Source: Micrococcaceae bacterium Sec5.8
GTDB taxonomy: Bacteria > Actinomycetota > Actinomycetes > Actinomycetales > Micrococcaceae
Direction: 5' to 3'
Length of the DNA stretch: 64,000 nt
Assembly: GCA_039636775.1 (NCBI GenBank)
Contig: CP143429.1
Location: forward strand, 434,001-498,000
Below are positions 8,746-18,553 of the stretch, one piece after another. The position numbers and the translations under genes were made by a program. How positions within the stretch are numbered: the first letter of the stretch is position 1; every line of letters begins with the position of its first letter. Under the pieces are notes generated by a model, which was not told the DNA's origin, ran no database searches, and was given only the letters and a program-made list of their open reading frames with translations.

Positions 8746-9996
8746 CTAATTGGTAGCGGATCCGGTGGGCGGTTCCGGCAGCTTCGCCTGCATCCCGGCC
8801 GCCGGGCCCCTGCTCCGGCCGGCAATGGCGGCAGCGGCCTCCAGGATCATCCATGCCTGCAGCTGGGTGGATAGTTCGACGGCGGCGCCCGCCGGGTAGC
8901 TGCGCCTCGCCGGCACTTCGGGGCGGTTGGAAAACACCAGCCGGTTTCCCCTGCGGGCCAGGGGCTCCTGTGCCGACAGCGCCCGGCGGCCGGCCCAGAG
9001 GGCGGCGGCCGTGTCGTTCACGAGGGCCGCAGCGCTCGCCCGGGTCTCCGCCGGAAGCCGCCCATCGACGGCGGCGAGGGCCAGGTAACGGCCCAGGATG
9101 CCGGTGAACAAACCGCCGTCTCCGGTGCCCTCGCAGCGCAGCACCTGGACGTGGCGGCCCAGGACCGACGCCGGGAGGGTAAGCGTGCGCGCTACGGACG
9201 CCACGAGTGCCGCGGCCCTGGCCAGGTTGGCGGCGCCGCCGAGCTCCAGCAGCGCACCCAGCACCGGGCCCTGGTTGTAGGTGTAGATGGCACTCTCCAG
9301 CACCACTTCGCCGCCGGGAGCGATCCGGAGGCCGTCCCGGTAGAGGCCCTGTCGGGGGTCGAGCAGGCGTGCGTCCAGCCAGTCCTGCAGGGCCTGCGCC
9401 CTGGCCGCCTCGCCGGTCCGGGCGTAGTACAACGCCACCGGCGCCGTGGCTGGAGTGTTCTTGAAATCGCGCTTCTTGCTCCAAAAGATGCCCCCGCCGA
9501 GGTCGTCAGTGGAGGCCGACGCGAATTCCAGCGTGAGGCTCCGCAGGACCCTGGCGTTGCGGCGGCGGCCGGCTTTCTTGCGGCTGTCCCTGGCGAGGTC
9601 CTCCAGGCGCAGCGTGGACAACGCCAGCCAGGCCATGTCGTCGTAATAGCCGTTGACGACGGTGAGGAGATTCCGGAGCCGGATACCGGTGACCAGCCGG
9701 GAGGCGAGCCGGCCGGCACTGGGCCGGTGCGCGCCGTCGAATCGCGTTCCGGGGCTGCCTGCCTGGCCCAGTTCGCGGCGTCCGGTGTCCACGAGGCAAT
9801 CCACGTAGTGCGCCTGCCACCAGTAGTGCCAGGGCCGGCCCAGGTTCCTGACCCGGCCGGAAGGTCGTTCGATTGCGGCGATATGGGTGCCCGGCAGGAA
9901 GAAGAGCCGCTGCCCGAACAATCTGGTCACCGACCGGGCCGCCTCGTCGGCCCGGAAGGACCAGTCGGGGACGGCGGGCAGGTTGGCGGGGATCAT
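8746..9996 (-). CDS. Glycoside hydrolase family 76 protein (alpha-1,6-mannanase-like)
   Basis: The 416-residue protein shows GH76 hallmarks: an N-terminal helix bundle with LGRPWHYWWQAHYVDCLVD, the catalytic double-aspartate motif in VNGYYDDMAWLAL (about residues 114-126), LGGGIFWSKKRDFKNTPATAP, and YTYNQGPVLGALLELG. GH76 enzymes cleave alpha-1,6-mannans. No signal peptide is visible, so a cytoplasmic role or an unusual export route is implied. It is convergent with nothing and divergent from the SDR gene. Confidence 0.85.
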   Translation of the reverse strand: MIPANLPAVPDWSFRADEAARSVTRLFGQRLFFLPGTHIAAIERPSGRVRNLGRPWHYWWQAHYVDCLVDTGRRELGQAGSPGTRFDGAHRPSAGRLASRLVTGIRLRNLLTVVNGYYDDMAWLALSTLRLEDLARDSRKKAGRRRNARVLRSLTLEFASASTDDLGGGIFWSKKRDFKNTPATAPVALYYARTGEAARAQALQDWLDARLLDPRQGLYRDGLRIAPGGEVVLESAIYTYNQGPVLGALLELGGAANLARAAALVASVARTLTLPASVLGRHVQVLRCEGTGDGGLFTGILGRYLALAAVDGRLPAETRASAAALVNDTAAALWAGRRALSAQEPLARRGNRLVFSNRPEVPARRSYPAGAAVELSTQLQAWMILEAAAAIAGRSRGPAAGMQAKLPEPPTGSATN

Positions 9997-10145
9997 GGGT
10001 CCAGCCTAGTAGCGGCCATGCGTCGCGGGGCAAAGGTGCTTAATGCTGCCATTCCAGTTAACATTCACTAACTAACGTTCCCCGTCGGTTCATGACGCTG
10101 CCTGCAGTGTCGTGGCGGGTTCCGGTGCCACATCAAGGAGGATGC

Positions 10146-11000
10146 ATGGACATCAAAGGTACAGTTGCGCTGATTACGGGCGGGGCCTCGGGCCTGGGGG
10201 CAGCGACGGCGCGTCGGCTGTTCGCTGCCGGCGCATCGGTGGTGCTGGTGGACCTGCCAGGCTCCGCCGGCGATGCGCTCGCCGCGGAGCTGAATGCCGG
10301 GCCCGCCGCTGACGCGAACGCCGGCGGCAGTAAGCAGGAGTCCCCCCGGGACGGCAGCCCGGAACTGACGGTCCGCCGGGCGGTCTTCGTACCCGCCGAC
10401 GTCACCCGCGAAGCCGAGGTCCAGGCCGCCGTCGACGCCGCCGCCGCCCTCGGCCCGCTGCGGATCGTGGTCAATTGCGCCGGGATCGCGACGCCCGGCA
10501 AGGTCCTGGGCCGTGACGGCGTGCTGCCGCTGGAAACCTTCAACCGGGTCATCCAAATTAACGTGGTGGGGACTTTCAACGTCATCCGCCTGGCGGCCGC
10601 CGCGATGGCCGCCACCGAACCGGCCGTGACCGGACTGGGCGGTCCGGAGCGCGGCGTCATCATCAACACCGCGTCCGTTGCCGCCTTTGACGGCCAGATC
10701 GGCCAGCCGGCCTACGCCGCCTCCAAAGGCGCAGTGCACGCCATGACGCTGCCGATCGCCCGGGAACTCGCACGGTCGCTCATCCGGGTGGTGACGATCG
10801 CCCCGGGTATTTTCGAGACGCCCATGATGGCCGGGCTGCCGCAGGAGGCGCAGGATTCCCTGGGGCGCCAGGTGCCGCACCCGTCCCGGCTGGGCCGGCC
10901 CGCCGAATACGCGAACCTGGCCGCCCACATCGTTGATAACGCGATGCTCAACGGCGAGACCATCCGCCTTGACGGTGCCATCCGGATGGGGCCGAAGTGA
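10146..11000 (+). CDS. SDR-family 3-hydroxyacyl-CoA dehydrogenase-like oxidoreductase
   Basis: A Rossmann start ([15 protein letters not shown]), the NAG-like motif NCAGIA and the active-site Ser/Tyr/Lys ([11 protein letters not shown]... [13 protein letters not shown]) make this a classical short-chain dehydrogenase. The C-terminus [28 protein letters not shown] resembles the type-II 3-hydroxyacyl-CoA dehydrogenase (HSD17B10) group. The start at 10146 is set by AAGGAGG 5 bp upstream. Its stop overlaps the ATG of the acyl-CoA dehydrogenase gene (TGATG). The pair probably handles two steps of a beta-oxidation-like pathway; the substrate is unknown. Confidence 0.88.
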   Translation: MDIKGTVALITGGASGLGAATARRLFAAGASVVLVDLPGSAGDALAAELNAGPAADANAGGSKQESPRDGSPELTVRRAVFVPADVTREAEVQAAVDAAAALGPLRIVVNCAGIATPGKVLGRDGVLPLETFNRVIQINVVGTFNVIRLAAAAMAATEPAVTGLGGPERGVIINTASVAAFDGQIGQPAYAASKGAVHAMTLPIARELARSLIRVVTIAPGIFETPMMAGLPQEAQDSLGRQVPHPSRLGRPAEYANLAAHIVDNAMLNGETIRLDGAIRMGPK

Positions 11001-12223
11001 TGCAGGCCGGGCTCGGTGACCCGCCGGTTGCCGCTGATCCGGTTGCGGGGCTGCCCACTGCGGACTTCTTTGGCTTCGAGTCGATGCTCAACGCCACGGA
11101 GCAGGCAAAGCTGGCCGAGCTGCGCGGGTTCCTGGCCCGCGAGGTGGCGCCGTTCGCCGCGGACTGGTGGAACAAGGCCGAGTTCCCTGCGCACATCCTG
11201 CCCAAACTGGCGGCCCTGGAGCTCAGCGCGCCGGCACAACGCGGCTACAGCAACCTGTTCGCCGGGCTGGTGATCGCGGAGATCACCCGCGTGGACACGT
11301 CGCTGGCAACTTTCTTCCTGGTCCATCACGATCTCTTCGTCGAGTCGCTCTACGGATTCGGCTCCGAGGAGCAGAAGGCGCGCCTGCTGGCGGACGCCGC
11401 GAACCTGCGGACCACCGGGGCGTTTGCGCTGACCGAGCCGGAGCATGGGTCCGACGTCGCCGGCGGCATGGAGACCACTGCCCGCCGCGTTCCCGGCGGA
11501 GCGGCCGACGGCGGTGACGCCTGGCTGCTCAACGGCGCCAAGCGGTGGATTGGGAACGGTACGTTCTGCGACTACATGCTCGTCTGGGCCCGCGACGAGG
11601 CCGGCGGCGGGATCCGCGGTTTCATTGTCGACGCCACCCTGCCGGGGGTCAGCAGGAGCCGGATCGAGAATAAGATCGCGCTGCGCACGGTACAGAACGC
11701 CGACATCGTCTTCCACAACGTCCAGGTGGCCGAGGCGGACCGTTTTGCCGGGATCAACAGCTTCGAGGACACCAACGAACTGCTGCGGGGTTCACGCATC
11801 ATGGTGGCCTGGCAGGGCGTGGGGCAGCAGCTGGCGGCGTTCGACGTCGCCCGGCAGTACGCCGTCGAGCGCCGGCAGTTCGGGCGGCCGCTGGCGAAGT
11901 TCCAGCTGGTCCAGCAGCAGCTGGTAACGATGCTCGGCAACGCGGTGGCGAGCATGGGGATGATGGTCCGGATCGCGCAGCTGCAGGATGCCGGCGCCGC
12001 GGACATGCCGCAGGTGGCGCTGGCGAAGTCCTATGTGAGCGCCAGGATGCGCGAGACGGTGGCGATGGGCCGGTCGCTGCTGGGCGGCAACGGGATCGTC
12101 ACCGATTACCGCATGGCCAAGATCTTCGCCGACGCCGAGGCGATCTACACCTACGAGGGTTCATATGAGATCAACACACTGATCGTGGGCCGGGCGGTGA
12201 CCGGGGTGTCCGCGATCGTCTAG
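11000..12223 (+). CDS. Acyl-CoA dehydrogenase (glutaryl-CoA dehydrogenase-like)
   Basis: FAD-dependent acyl-CoA dehydrogenase of 407 residues. Visible landmarks are FALTEPEHGSDVAGG, WLLNGAKRWIGNGTF, the helix RQYAVERRQFGRPLAKFQLVQ, LLGGNGIVTDYRMAKI and the catalytic-base region AIYTYEGSYEINTLIVGR, where the first Glu matches the base of the glutaryl-CoA dehydrogenase clade. The ATG overlaps the upstream stop by one base, so translation is coupled. Acyl chain specificity cannot be read from the sequence. Confidence 0.9.
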   Translation: MQAGLGDPPVAADPVAGLPTADFFGFESMLNATEQAKLAELRGFLAREVAPFAADWWNKAEFPAHILPKLAALELSAPAQRGYSNLFAGLVIAEITRVDTSLATFFLVHHDLFVESLYGFGSEEQKARLLADAANLRTTGAFALTEPEHGSDVAGGMETTARRVPGGAADGGDAWLLNGAKRWIGNGTFCDYMLVWARDEAGGGIRGFIVDATLPGVSRSRIENKIALRTVQNADIVFHNVQVAEADRFAGINSFEDTNELLRGSRIMVAWQGVGQQLAAFDVARQYAVERRQFGRPLAKFQLVQQQLVTMLGNAVASMGMMVRIAQLQDAGAADMPQVALAKSYVSARMRETVAMGRSLLGGNGIVTDYRMAKIFADAEAIYTYEGSYEINTLIVGRAVTGVSAIV

Positions 12224-12230
12224 CCGCGGA

Positions 12231-13088
12231 CTAGAAAGACGCCGGTTCCTTTTCCCCGGCTTCGATCCGGCAGTCCAGGCTGTTGTTCTTCACCGGCATG
12301 GGGCAGGTCCCGTAGGGGGTGAAGGCGCTGGGGTAATTGATGGCCCGGTTGAAGTCCAGGACCACCGTAAGATTTCCCTCGTCATCGACGCGCGGCCGGG
12401 TGGTGGTGACCTTCCGCCATTCGGCCGTTGCCGTGTGGGGCGGCCCGGCGCCGTTGGTCTCGTCGTGGAACGTTACCGTCAGGGCGCCGAGCTTCTCTTC
12501 CTCGGCCTGCAGCCGGAACTCGTGGTCCTTGCCCGGCAGCCGGAATACCAGCTCGCCCACCGAGCGGTGCACCCCGTCCACCAGCGGGTTGGCGGTGGCG
12601 ATGGGCATGTCCACCGGCTCCGGGTTGGGGTGGAAGCGCGCCTCAACAACGAGGTCGGGCCGGTAGTCGAAGGTGGGGACGCCGTCGAACCCGGTGAACA
12701 CCGGCGACTGCGAATCCCGGGTCCGGAGCGCGTAACGGCCGGCCCGCATGGCGAGCTCCACCACAACCTGCCGGCCGTCCGGCCCGCCGAACTGCACCCA
12801 CATCAGGGACTCCTCGTCGGACAGCCCCGCGCTGATGGTGCCGTCCACCGCGTCGCCGGTGTCCACGAGCGTCAGCCCGTCGGCGGCGGCGGCGGTGAGG
12901 AACGCGGTGGTGCCGTCCGTGGACCACACGCCGGGCACAAGGTCGACGGCGGCCGGACTTTCCGTCAACCACGAAAACGACGTCAGGGTGAGCCACCCGT
13001 ACTCACTGGCCAGGGCCTCGTTGCGGTTCTTGCGAAAACGCTGCCAGCGGGCGAAGCGGGAGTCAGGGCCGGTGGGTGCGCTGGTCAC
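12231..13088 (-). CDS. DUF1684 domain-containing protein
   Basis: The 285-residue protein follows the DUF1684 pattern: N-terminal ARWQRFRKNRNEALASEYGWLTLTSF, a beta-rich middle (EESLMWVQFGGPDGRQVVVE) and the conserved C-terminal DFNRAINYPSAFTPYGTCPMP. Function of the family is unknown. It starts with GTG (MTSAPTGP) inside the last codons of the upstream tetR gene (26-bp overlap), so the two are one operon and likely share the palindromic operators at 13.7-13.85 kb. Confidence 0.85.
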   Translation of the reverse strand: MTSAPTGPDSRFARWQRFRKNRNEALASEYGWLTLTSFSWLTESPAAVDLVPGVWSTDGTTAFLTAAAADGLTLVDTGDAVDGTISAGLSDEESLMWVQFGGPDGRQVVVELAMRAGRYALRTRDSQSPVFTGFDGVPTFDYRPDLVVEARFHPNPEPVDMPIATANPLVDGVHRSVGELVFRLPGKDHEFRLQAEEEKLGALTVTFHDETNGAGPPHTATAEWRKVTTTRPRVDDEGNLTVVLDFNRAINYPSAFTPYGTCPMPVKNNSLDCRIEAGEKEPASF

Positions 13089-13725
13089 GGGTTCCTTCCA
13101 GGCTTGCGGCTACGAGCTGCTCTGCCGTGTCGCGGGCGGCGGCCGCAGCCGCCGGGTCGGCGTCGAGGACGCCGCCGGCCAGTCCGCCGTCGAGCAGCAG
13201 GGTCAGGCCGCGTGCCAACCGGTCCGGATCTGCGGCACCGGCCTGATCTGCCAGGTCCCGGATCCATGCCAGGACCTGCTGTTTGTGGGCCACTGTCCGT
13301 GCGTGCACCCGCGTGCCGGCGGCCGATTCGGCGGCGGCATTGATGAAGGCGCAGCCCCGGTAACCGTCCCGGCGGCAGGCGGTGGACAGCGCGTCGAAGA
13401 GGCCCACCAGCTTCCCCGCAGGGTCCGGGCCCGCGGCCTCGGCGGCGGCATGCAACTGCCCGGTCCAGACGCCGTCCACCTGCTCGAGGTAAGCGAGGAT
13501 CAGGTCGTCCTTGGCTGGGAAGTATTTGTAGAAGGTGGCCTTGGCCACCCCGGATTCAGCGATGATTGTGTCGATGCCGGCTGCCCGGAGGCCGTGGGCA
13601 TAGAAGAGCCGGAAGGCTGTCGCCAGGATCCTGTCCCTGGCCTGCCCGGCCGGGGTCCGCGCGGCCGGGGTCTGCCCGGCGGGGGATCCGGCGGCCGGGA
13701 GGGCTGTGGCTGCTGCGGGCGTCAT
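13063..13725 (-). CDS. TetR/AcrR-family transcriptional regulator
   Basis: The start at 13725 (MTPAAATALP) gives a 220-residue protein. Its HTH is typical: ARDRILATAFRLFYAHGLRAAGIDTIIAESGVAKATFYKYFPAKDDLILAYLEQ at about residues 25-80. The C-terminal ligand domain has a Cys-containing CRRDGYRGCAFINAAAE segment common in the YxaF/LmrA-like subgroup. An upstream in-frame ATG at 13854 would make the operators coding and is unlikely. It probably represses itself, DUF1684 and the divergent reductase-like gene. Confidence 0.88.
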   Translation of the reverse strand: MTPAAATALPAAGSPAGQTPAARTPAGQARDRILATAFRLFYAHGLRAAGIDTIIAESGVAKATFYKYFPAKDDLILAYLEQVDGVWTGQLHAAAEAAGPDPAGKLVGLFDALSTACRRDGYRGCAFINAAAESAAGTRVHARTVAHKQQVLAWIRDLADQAGAADPDRLARGLTLLLDGGLAGGVLDADPAAAAAARDTAEQLVAASLEGTRDQRTHRP

Positions 13726-13738
13726 GGCTTCATGGTAC

Positions 13739-13752
13739 ACAGACCAGTCTGT
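13739..13752. promoter_or_regulatory. TetR-type operator, site 1
   Basis: ACAGACCAGTCTGT has perfect 6-bp inverted arms (ACAGAC/GTCTGT) and lies 13 bp upstream of the tetR start. The same AGAC...GTCT core recurs at sites 2 and 3 in this intergenic region, suggesting binding by the neighbouring TetR protein. Confidence 0.65.
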
Positions 13753-13798
13753 CCACGGTTCCCGCGGCGGCCGGTACGGCCTGCAGAAGCCGTTGCCG

Positions 13799-13814
13799 TA
13801 GACAGATCCGTCTG
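13799..13814. promoter_or_regulatory. TetR-type operator, site 2 (imperfect)
   Basis: TAGACAGATCCGTCTG is an imperfect copy of the palindrome at 13834-13849, sharing TAGACAGA and GTCT. It lies in the middle of the divergent promoter region. Confidence 0.5.
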
Positions 13815-13833
13815 GTAGCGTCGGCGCCAGGGG

Positions 13834-13849
13834 TAGACAGACTTGTCTA
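13834..13849. promoter_or_regulatory. TetR-type operator, site 3
   Basis: TAGACAGACTTGTCTA is an inverted repeat with perfect 6-bp arms (TAGACA/TGTCTA), 40 bp upstream of the reductase-like gene. This is the best palindrome of the three sites. Confidence 0.7.
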
Positions 13850-13889
13850 TCCACGCCACAGCAGTAAACGTCTCCCTGAATGAGGACCC

Positions 13890-14570
13890 ATGAAAATTGC
13901 AGTATTCGGCACCGGCACGGTCGGACCCGCTCTCGCCGGCGCGCTGGCCAAGCTCGGCCACGACGTCGTCATCGGTACCCGCGATCCGCAGGCCACACTC
14001 GCCCGGACCGGGCCGGGACCCATGGGTGGCGTCCCGTTTGCCCAGTGGCTGGCAGAGCACGGCACCATCACGGTCACCACCTTTGCCGAGGCTGCGGCCG
14101 GCAGCGAAGTGATTGTCAACGCCACGAACGGCACGGGGTCCCTGGACGCCCTGGCGGCCGCAGGCTCCGCGAACCTGGCCGGCAAGGTCATTGTGGACAT
14201 CGCCAACCCGCTCGATTTTTCCCAGGGGTTCCCGCCGTCGCTGAACCCGGTCAACACGGACAGCCTCGGCGAGCAGATCCAGCGGACGTTCCCGGACGCG
14301 CGGGTGGTCAAGACGCTCAACACCATGAACGCCACTGTCATGGTGGACCCCGCCAGCGTGGCCGGCGGTGACCACTCGGTATTTGTCTCCGGCAACGACG
14401 CTGGCGCCAAGACGGTGACAGCCGGACTGCTGGCGGACCTCGGCCACCGGGACATCATCGACCTGGGCGATATCACCACCGCCCGTGGCACGGAGATGCT
14501 GCTGCCGGTCTGGCTGCGGCTCTGGGGGGCGTTCGGCAACGCGGACTTCAACTTCAAAGTTGCCCGGTGA
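13890..14570 (+). CDS. NADPH-dependent F420 reductase-family NAD(P)-binding protein
   Basis: The 226-residue protein opens with a Rossmann dinucleotide motif, MKIAVFGTGTVGPALAGALAKLGHDVVIGTRDP, where the TRDP end suggests NADPH preference. It continues with VIVNATNGTGS, VIVDIANPLDF, a VVKTLNTMNATVM segment and C-terminal GTEMLLPVWLRLWGAFGNADFNFKV. This is the F420:NADP oxidoreductase-like family, whose members in Arthrobacter relatives are often general NADP-binding proteins. Divergent from tetR with three shared palindromes, so drug- or redox-responsive control is likely. Confidence 0.82.
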   Translation: MKIAVFGTGTVGPALAGALAKLGHDVVIGTRDPQATLARTGPGPMGGVPFAQWLAEHGTITVTTFAEAAAGSEVIVNATNGTGSLDALAAAGSANLAGKVIVDIANPLDFSQGFPPSLNPVNTDSLGEQIQRTFPDARVVKTLNTMNATVMVDPASVAGGDHSVFVSGNDAGAKTVTAGLLADLGHRDIIDLGDITTARGTEMLLPVWLRLWGAFGNADFNFKVAR

Positions 14571-14586
14571 GCTCCTGAGCCTTGAT

Positions 14587-14601
14587 CCCGCCGCGGGCGG
14601 G
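14587..14601 (+). terminator. Possible terminator hairpin after the F420-reductase-like gene
   Basis: CCCGCC and GGCGGG flank a 3-nt GCG loop (CCCGCCGCGGGCGGG), 17 bp after the stop codon. No U-tract follows, so this is a weak call. Confidence 0.35.
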
Positions 14602-14724
14602 TGGAACACTGTGTCCATCTGCCGTCCCGGCAGCGCATCCTTCCCACCGTGACATCTCCGATGGACAACCGGTTGCACCCCGTTCTGCGCAGTCCTATCC
14701 CAGCCCCAAGGCACAGGAGCCGTT

Positions 14725-15579
14725 ATGAACCCGCTGGATTCCCTTATCGCTTCCATTGAGCGCTTTGACCGGTTGGACGGGTTTGCGGCCGCCGTGTCCG
14801 GGGCCGTCGGCACAGCGGTGCAGCCCCGCGCTGTGCGGAACATTCTCAGCGGGACCATCATCGGCCATCCGGTCCACCCCCTCCTCACCGACATTCCCAT
14901 CGGCGCCTGGAGCATGGCGGCCATCCTGGACACGGTGGGCGGCAAGGCGTCGGAGCCTGCCGCCGACCTCCTCGTGTCGGTGGGCATCGCTGCCGCTGTT
15001 CCCACGGCGGCAGCCGGCCTCAACGACTGGTCCGATACCCAGGGAAAGCCGCGCCGGGTGGGCCTGGTGCACGCCGCGGCCAACACCGCAGCGCTCGGAC
15101 TGTATGCCGCTTCTGCGGTGGCGCGCGTGGCGGGACACCGCGGGCTCGGCAAATCTTTCGGCCTGGCAGGGTTTGGCATCCTGATGTTTGGCGGGTTCCT
15201 CGGCGGCCACCTCAGTTACGCCAACGCGGTGAACGTGAACAAGACGGCTGACAGGAACGGACCGTCGCAGTGGACGCCGGTGCTTGACGACGGCGACCTG
15301 CCCGACGGCGGCCACCGCAAGGTTGAGGTGGGCAAAGTTTCGGTGCTCCTGTACCGGTCCGGTTCCGCTATCAAGGCCCTGGACAGTATGTGCAGCCACA
15401 TGGGCGGCCCCCTGGACAAGGGGGAGATTGCTGACGGCTGCGTCACGTGCCCCTGGCATGGAAGCATGTTCCGGCTGAACGACGGAAGCGTCGTCCGTGG
15501 CCCGGCCACCCGCCCGCAGCCCGCCTATGAGATCCGGATCAGCGAGGGCCGGATCGAGCTCCGCCGGATGCCCGGCTAG
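14725..15579 (+). CDS. DUF2231 membrane domain fused to a Rieske [2Fe-2S] domain
   Basis: Residues ~35-165 form the DUF2231 membrane domain, with GHPVHPLLTDIPIGAWSMAAILD and several hydrophobic helices. Residues ~185-284 form a Rieske ferredoxin with both cluster-binding loops, CSHMGG and CPWHGSMF. The two halves are joined directly. It is most likely a membrane-anchored electron-transfer protein; its redox partner is not encoded nearby. It stands alone 117 bp upstream of ppc. Confidence 0.88.
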   Translation: MNPLDSLIASIERFDRLDGFAAAVSGAVGTAVQPRAVRNILSGTIIGHPVHPLLTDIPIGAWSMAAILDTVGGKASEPAADLLVSVGIAAAVPTAAAGLNDWSDTQGKPRRVGLVHAAANTAALGLYAASAVARVAGHRGLGKSFGLAGFGILMFGGFLGGHLSYANAVNVNKTADRNGPSQWTPVLDDGDLPDGGHRKVEVGKVSVLLYRSGSAIKALDSMCSHMGGPLDKGEIADGCVTCPWHGSMFRLNDGSVVRGPATRPQPAYEIRISEGRIELRRMPG

Positions 15580-15695
15580 CAGGGGCGGATTCCCCGTGGG
15601 GCCGGAGGCCGGGTAGCATCCATGGGTACAAGTAACCCGGCTCACAGTATCCAGCGCAGTGTACGAGCCAAGTCCAACCCTGAGGGATTGTTTCC

Positions 15696-18512
15696 ATGGC
15701 CGACACTGCAACGAATTCCGCCGCCGATCTTGCCGCCGAACTGCGCGCCGATGTCCGCCGGGTCTCCACTCTTCTCGGCGAATCCCTGGTCCGCCAGCAC
15801 GGCCCGGAACTTCTTGACCTGGTGGAGCAGGTGCGCTTGCTGACAAAGGAATCCAAGGAAGCGGCCCGCGGCGGGGCAGATGCGACCGGCCCGTGGAGTT
15901 CCTATGATGTCGTCGCCCAGGTCCGCGAACTGCTCGGGTCCCTGCCGCTGGACCAGGCCACCGACCTGGTCCGCGCGTTTGCGTTCTACTTCCACCTGGC
16001 CAACGCAGCCGAGCAGGTACACCGGGTCCGTGGCCTGCGCACCCGGCAGGAAAAGGACGGCTGGCTGGCCAAAGCCGTCGCCGACGTCGCCGGCCAAGCC
16101 GGCCCGGCGGTCCTGCAGGAGGTTGTGAACGAACTCGATGTCCGGCCGGTCTTCACCGCGCACCCCACCGAGGCGTCCCGCCGGTCCGTCCTTGACAAGG
16201 TCCGCAGGCTCTCGGACATCCTCGCCGAGAGCACGGCGGAGGGCACCGCCGCACGACGCCGGCAGGACCGCCACCTGGCGGAAGTGATCGACCAGATGTG
16301 GCAGACGGATGAACTCCGCCAGGTCCGGCCCACTCCGGTGGACGAGGCCCGGAACGCGGTCTATTACCTCACCGGCATCCTGGGCGACGCCCTGCCGGAG
16401 ATGCTCTCGGACTTCTCCGATCTGCTCGGCGAACACGGCGTCAGCCTTCCCTCAGAACGGGCGCCCATCCGTTTCGGTTCGTGGATCGGCGGTGACCGGG
16501 ATGGCAACCCCAACGTCACCGCGGCGGTCACCCGGGACATTCTGCAGATCCAGAACCAGCATGCCGTCCGGATCAGTATCGGCCTCATTGACGGACTGAT
16601 TTCCATCCTGTCCAACTCAACGGCGCTCGCCGGCGCGGACCAGGAGTTGCTGGACTCGATCGACGTCGACCTCGGGAATCTTCCGGGCCTGGACCGCAGG
16701 GTCCTGGAGCTCAACGCCCAGGAGCCGTACCGGCTCAAGCTCACCTGCATCAAGGCCAAGCTGCTGAATACCGCCCGGCGCGTCGCGGCCGGGTCTGCGC
16801 ACGAGCCCGGCCGCGATTACGCCGCCACCGCGGAGCTCCTCACCGAGCTGGGCCTGCTGGAGCGCTCGCTCCGCAACCACCACGCCGCGCTCGCCGCCGA
16901 CGGCGCCCTGGCCCGGGCCCGCCGCGCCATCGCCTCCTTCGGGCTGCACCTGGCCACCCTGGACATCCGCGAGCACGCGGATTACCACCACGACGCCGTA
17001 GGGCAGCTGATGGACCGCCTCGGCGGGCCCGGCCTCCGGTACGCCGAGCTGAGCCGGGCCGAGCGGCTCGGGGTGCTGGGAGCAGAGCTCGCCTCCCGCC
17101 GCCCGCTCTCCGGCCACCCGATCAAGCTCGACGGCGCGGCCGACGGCACCTACGACGTCTTCCGCGAGATCCGGCGGGCGCTGCGCACCTACGGCCCGGA
17201 CGTGATCGAAACCTACATCATCTCGATGACCCGCGGCGCCGACGATGTCCTGGCCGCCGCCGTGCTGGCCCGCGAGGCCGGGCTGGTCAATCTCTTCGGC
17301 GCTGACCCGTATGCCAGGATCGGCTTCGCTCCGCTGCTGGAAACCGTGGAGGAGCTGCGGGCCTCGGCCGAGATCGTGGACGAGCTGCTCTCCGATCCCT
17401 CCTACCGCGAGCTGGTGCGGCTGCGGGGTGACGTCCAGGAAATCATGCTGGGCTACTCGGACTCCAACAAGGAATCCGGCGTGATGACCAGCCAGTGGGA
17501 AATCCACAAGACCCAGCGCAAACTCCGGGACATCGCTGCGAAACACGGCGTCCGTGTGCGCCTGTTCCACGGCCGCGGCGGTTCCGTGGGCCGGGGCGGC
17601 GGGCCCACCTATGACGCCATCATGGCCCAGCCGAACGGGGTGCTGGAAGGCGAGATCAAGTTCACCGAACAGGGTGAGGTCATCTCGGACAAGTACTCTT
17701 TGCCCGAGCTGGCCCGCGAGAACCTGGAGCTATCGCTGGCGGCGGTACTGCAGGGCTCTGCGTTGCACCGCACCCCGCGCACCTCGGAGGATCAGCGCGA
17801 ACGCTACGGGTACGTCATGGAGACCATTTCCGATGCTGCCTTCGACCGGTACCGGACGCTGATTGATGACCCCGATTTGCCGGCCTACTTCGTGGCATCC
17901 ACCCCGGTGGAACAGTTGGGGTCCCTCAATATCGGATCCCGGCCATCCAAGCGGCCCGATTCGGGGGCCGGGCTCAAAGGCCTGCGGGCCATCCCGTGGG
18001 TGTTCGGCTGGACCCAGTCCCGTCAGATCGTGCCGGGCTGGTTCGGTGTGGGCTCCGGGCTGAGGGCCGCCCGCGAGGCAGGTAACGCCGCCCAGTTGGT
18101 GGAGATGATGGACGGCTGGCACTTCTTCCGCTCCGTGGTCTCGAACGTTGAGATGACACTGGCGAAGACGGACATGGATATTGCCGGCTACTACGTGTCC
18201 ACCCTGGTGCCGGCGGAACTGCACCACCTCTTCTCCGCCATCCGGGCCGAGTACGAGTTGACTGTCAGCGAGATCCAGAACCTGACCGGCGAGAACCTGC
18301 TGCTCGATGCGCAGCCCACCCTGAAGCGTTCACTTGAGATCCGCGACCAATACCTCGATCCGATCAGCTACCTCCAGGTGGAGCTCCTGCGCCGGGTGCG
18401 TGCCGAGTCCGCCGGGGGGGACATGCCCAACGGTGAGATCGACGAACGCCTCCAGCGCGCCATGCTCATCACGGTCAACGGCGTGGCGGCGGGCCTGCGC
18501 AACACCGGCTAG
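15696..18512 (+). CDS. ppc: Phosphoenolpyruvate carboxylase
   Basis: Carboxylates PEP to oxaloacetate to refill the TCA cycle. The 938-residue length and all landmark motifs fit: catalytic His in [13 protein letters not shown] (~152), [10 protein letters not shown] (~265), [23 protein letters not shown], the Gly loop [15 protein letters not shown] (~625), [28 protein letters not shown], and C-terminal [11 protein letters not shown] (the usual QNTG end). PEP synthase and its regulator lie 14-17 kb downstream, so the window carries two opposing arms of the PEP node. Confidence 0.97.
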   Translation: MADTATNSAADLAAELRADVRRVSTLLGESLVRQHGPELLDLVEQVRLLTKESKEAARGGADATGPWSSYDVVAQVRELLGSLPLDQATDLVRAFAFYFHLANAAEQVHRVRGLRTRQEKDGWLAKAVADVAGQAGPAVLQEVVNELDVRPVFTAHPTEASRRSVLDKVRRLSDILAESTAEGTAARRRQDRHLAEVIDQMWQTDELRQVRPTPVDEARNAVYYLTGILGDALPEMLSDFSDLLGEHGVSLPSERAPIRFGSWIGGDRDGNPNVTAAVTRDILQIQNQHAVRISIGLIDGLISILSNSTALAGADQELLDSIDVDLGNLPGLDRRVLELNAQEPYRLKLTCIKAKLLNTARRVAAGSAHEPGRDYAATAELLTELGLLERSLRNHHAALAADGALARARRAIASFGLHLATLDIREHADYHHDAVGQLMDRLGGPGLRYAELSRAERLGVLGAELASRRPLSGHPIKLDGAADGTYDVFREIRRALRTYGPDVIETYIISMTRGADDVLAAAVLAREAGLVNLFGADPYARIGFAPLLETVEELRASAEIVDELLSDPSYRELVRLRGDVQEIMLGYSDSNKESGVMTSQWEIHKTQRKLRDIAAKHGVRVRLFHGRGGSVGRGGGPTYDAIMAQPNGVLEGEIKFTEQGEVISDKYSLPELARENLELSLAAVLQGSALHRTPRTSEDQRERYGYVMETISDAAFDRYRTLIDDPDLPAYFVASTPVEQLGSLNIGSRPSKRPDSGAGLKGLRAIPWVFGWTQSRQIVPGWFGVGSGLRAAREAGNAAQLVEMMDGWHFFRSVVSNVEMTLAKTDMDIAGYYVSTLVPAELHHLFSAIRAEYELTVSEIQNLTGENLLLDAQPTLKRSLEIRDQYLDPISYLQVELLRRVRAESAGGDMPNGEIDERLQRAMLITVNGVAAGLRNTG

Positions 18513-18553
18513 GCCCGGCAGGGTCCTGCGGCACGTCCCGATAGGGTAGGTGT

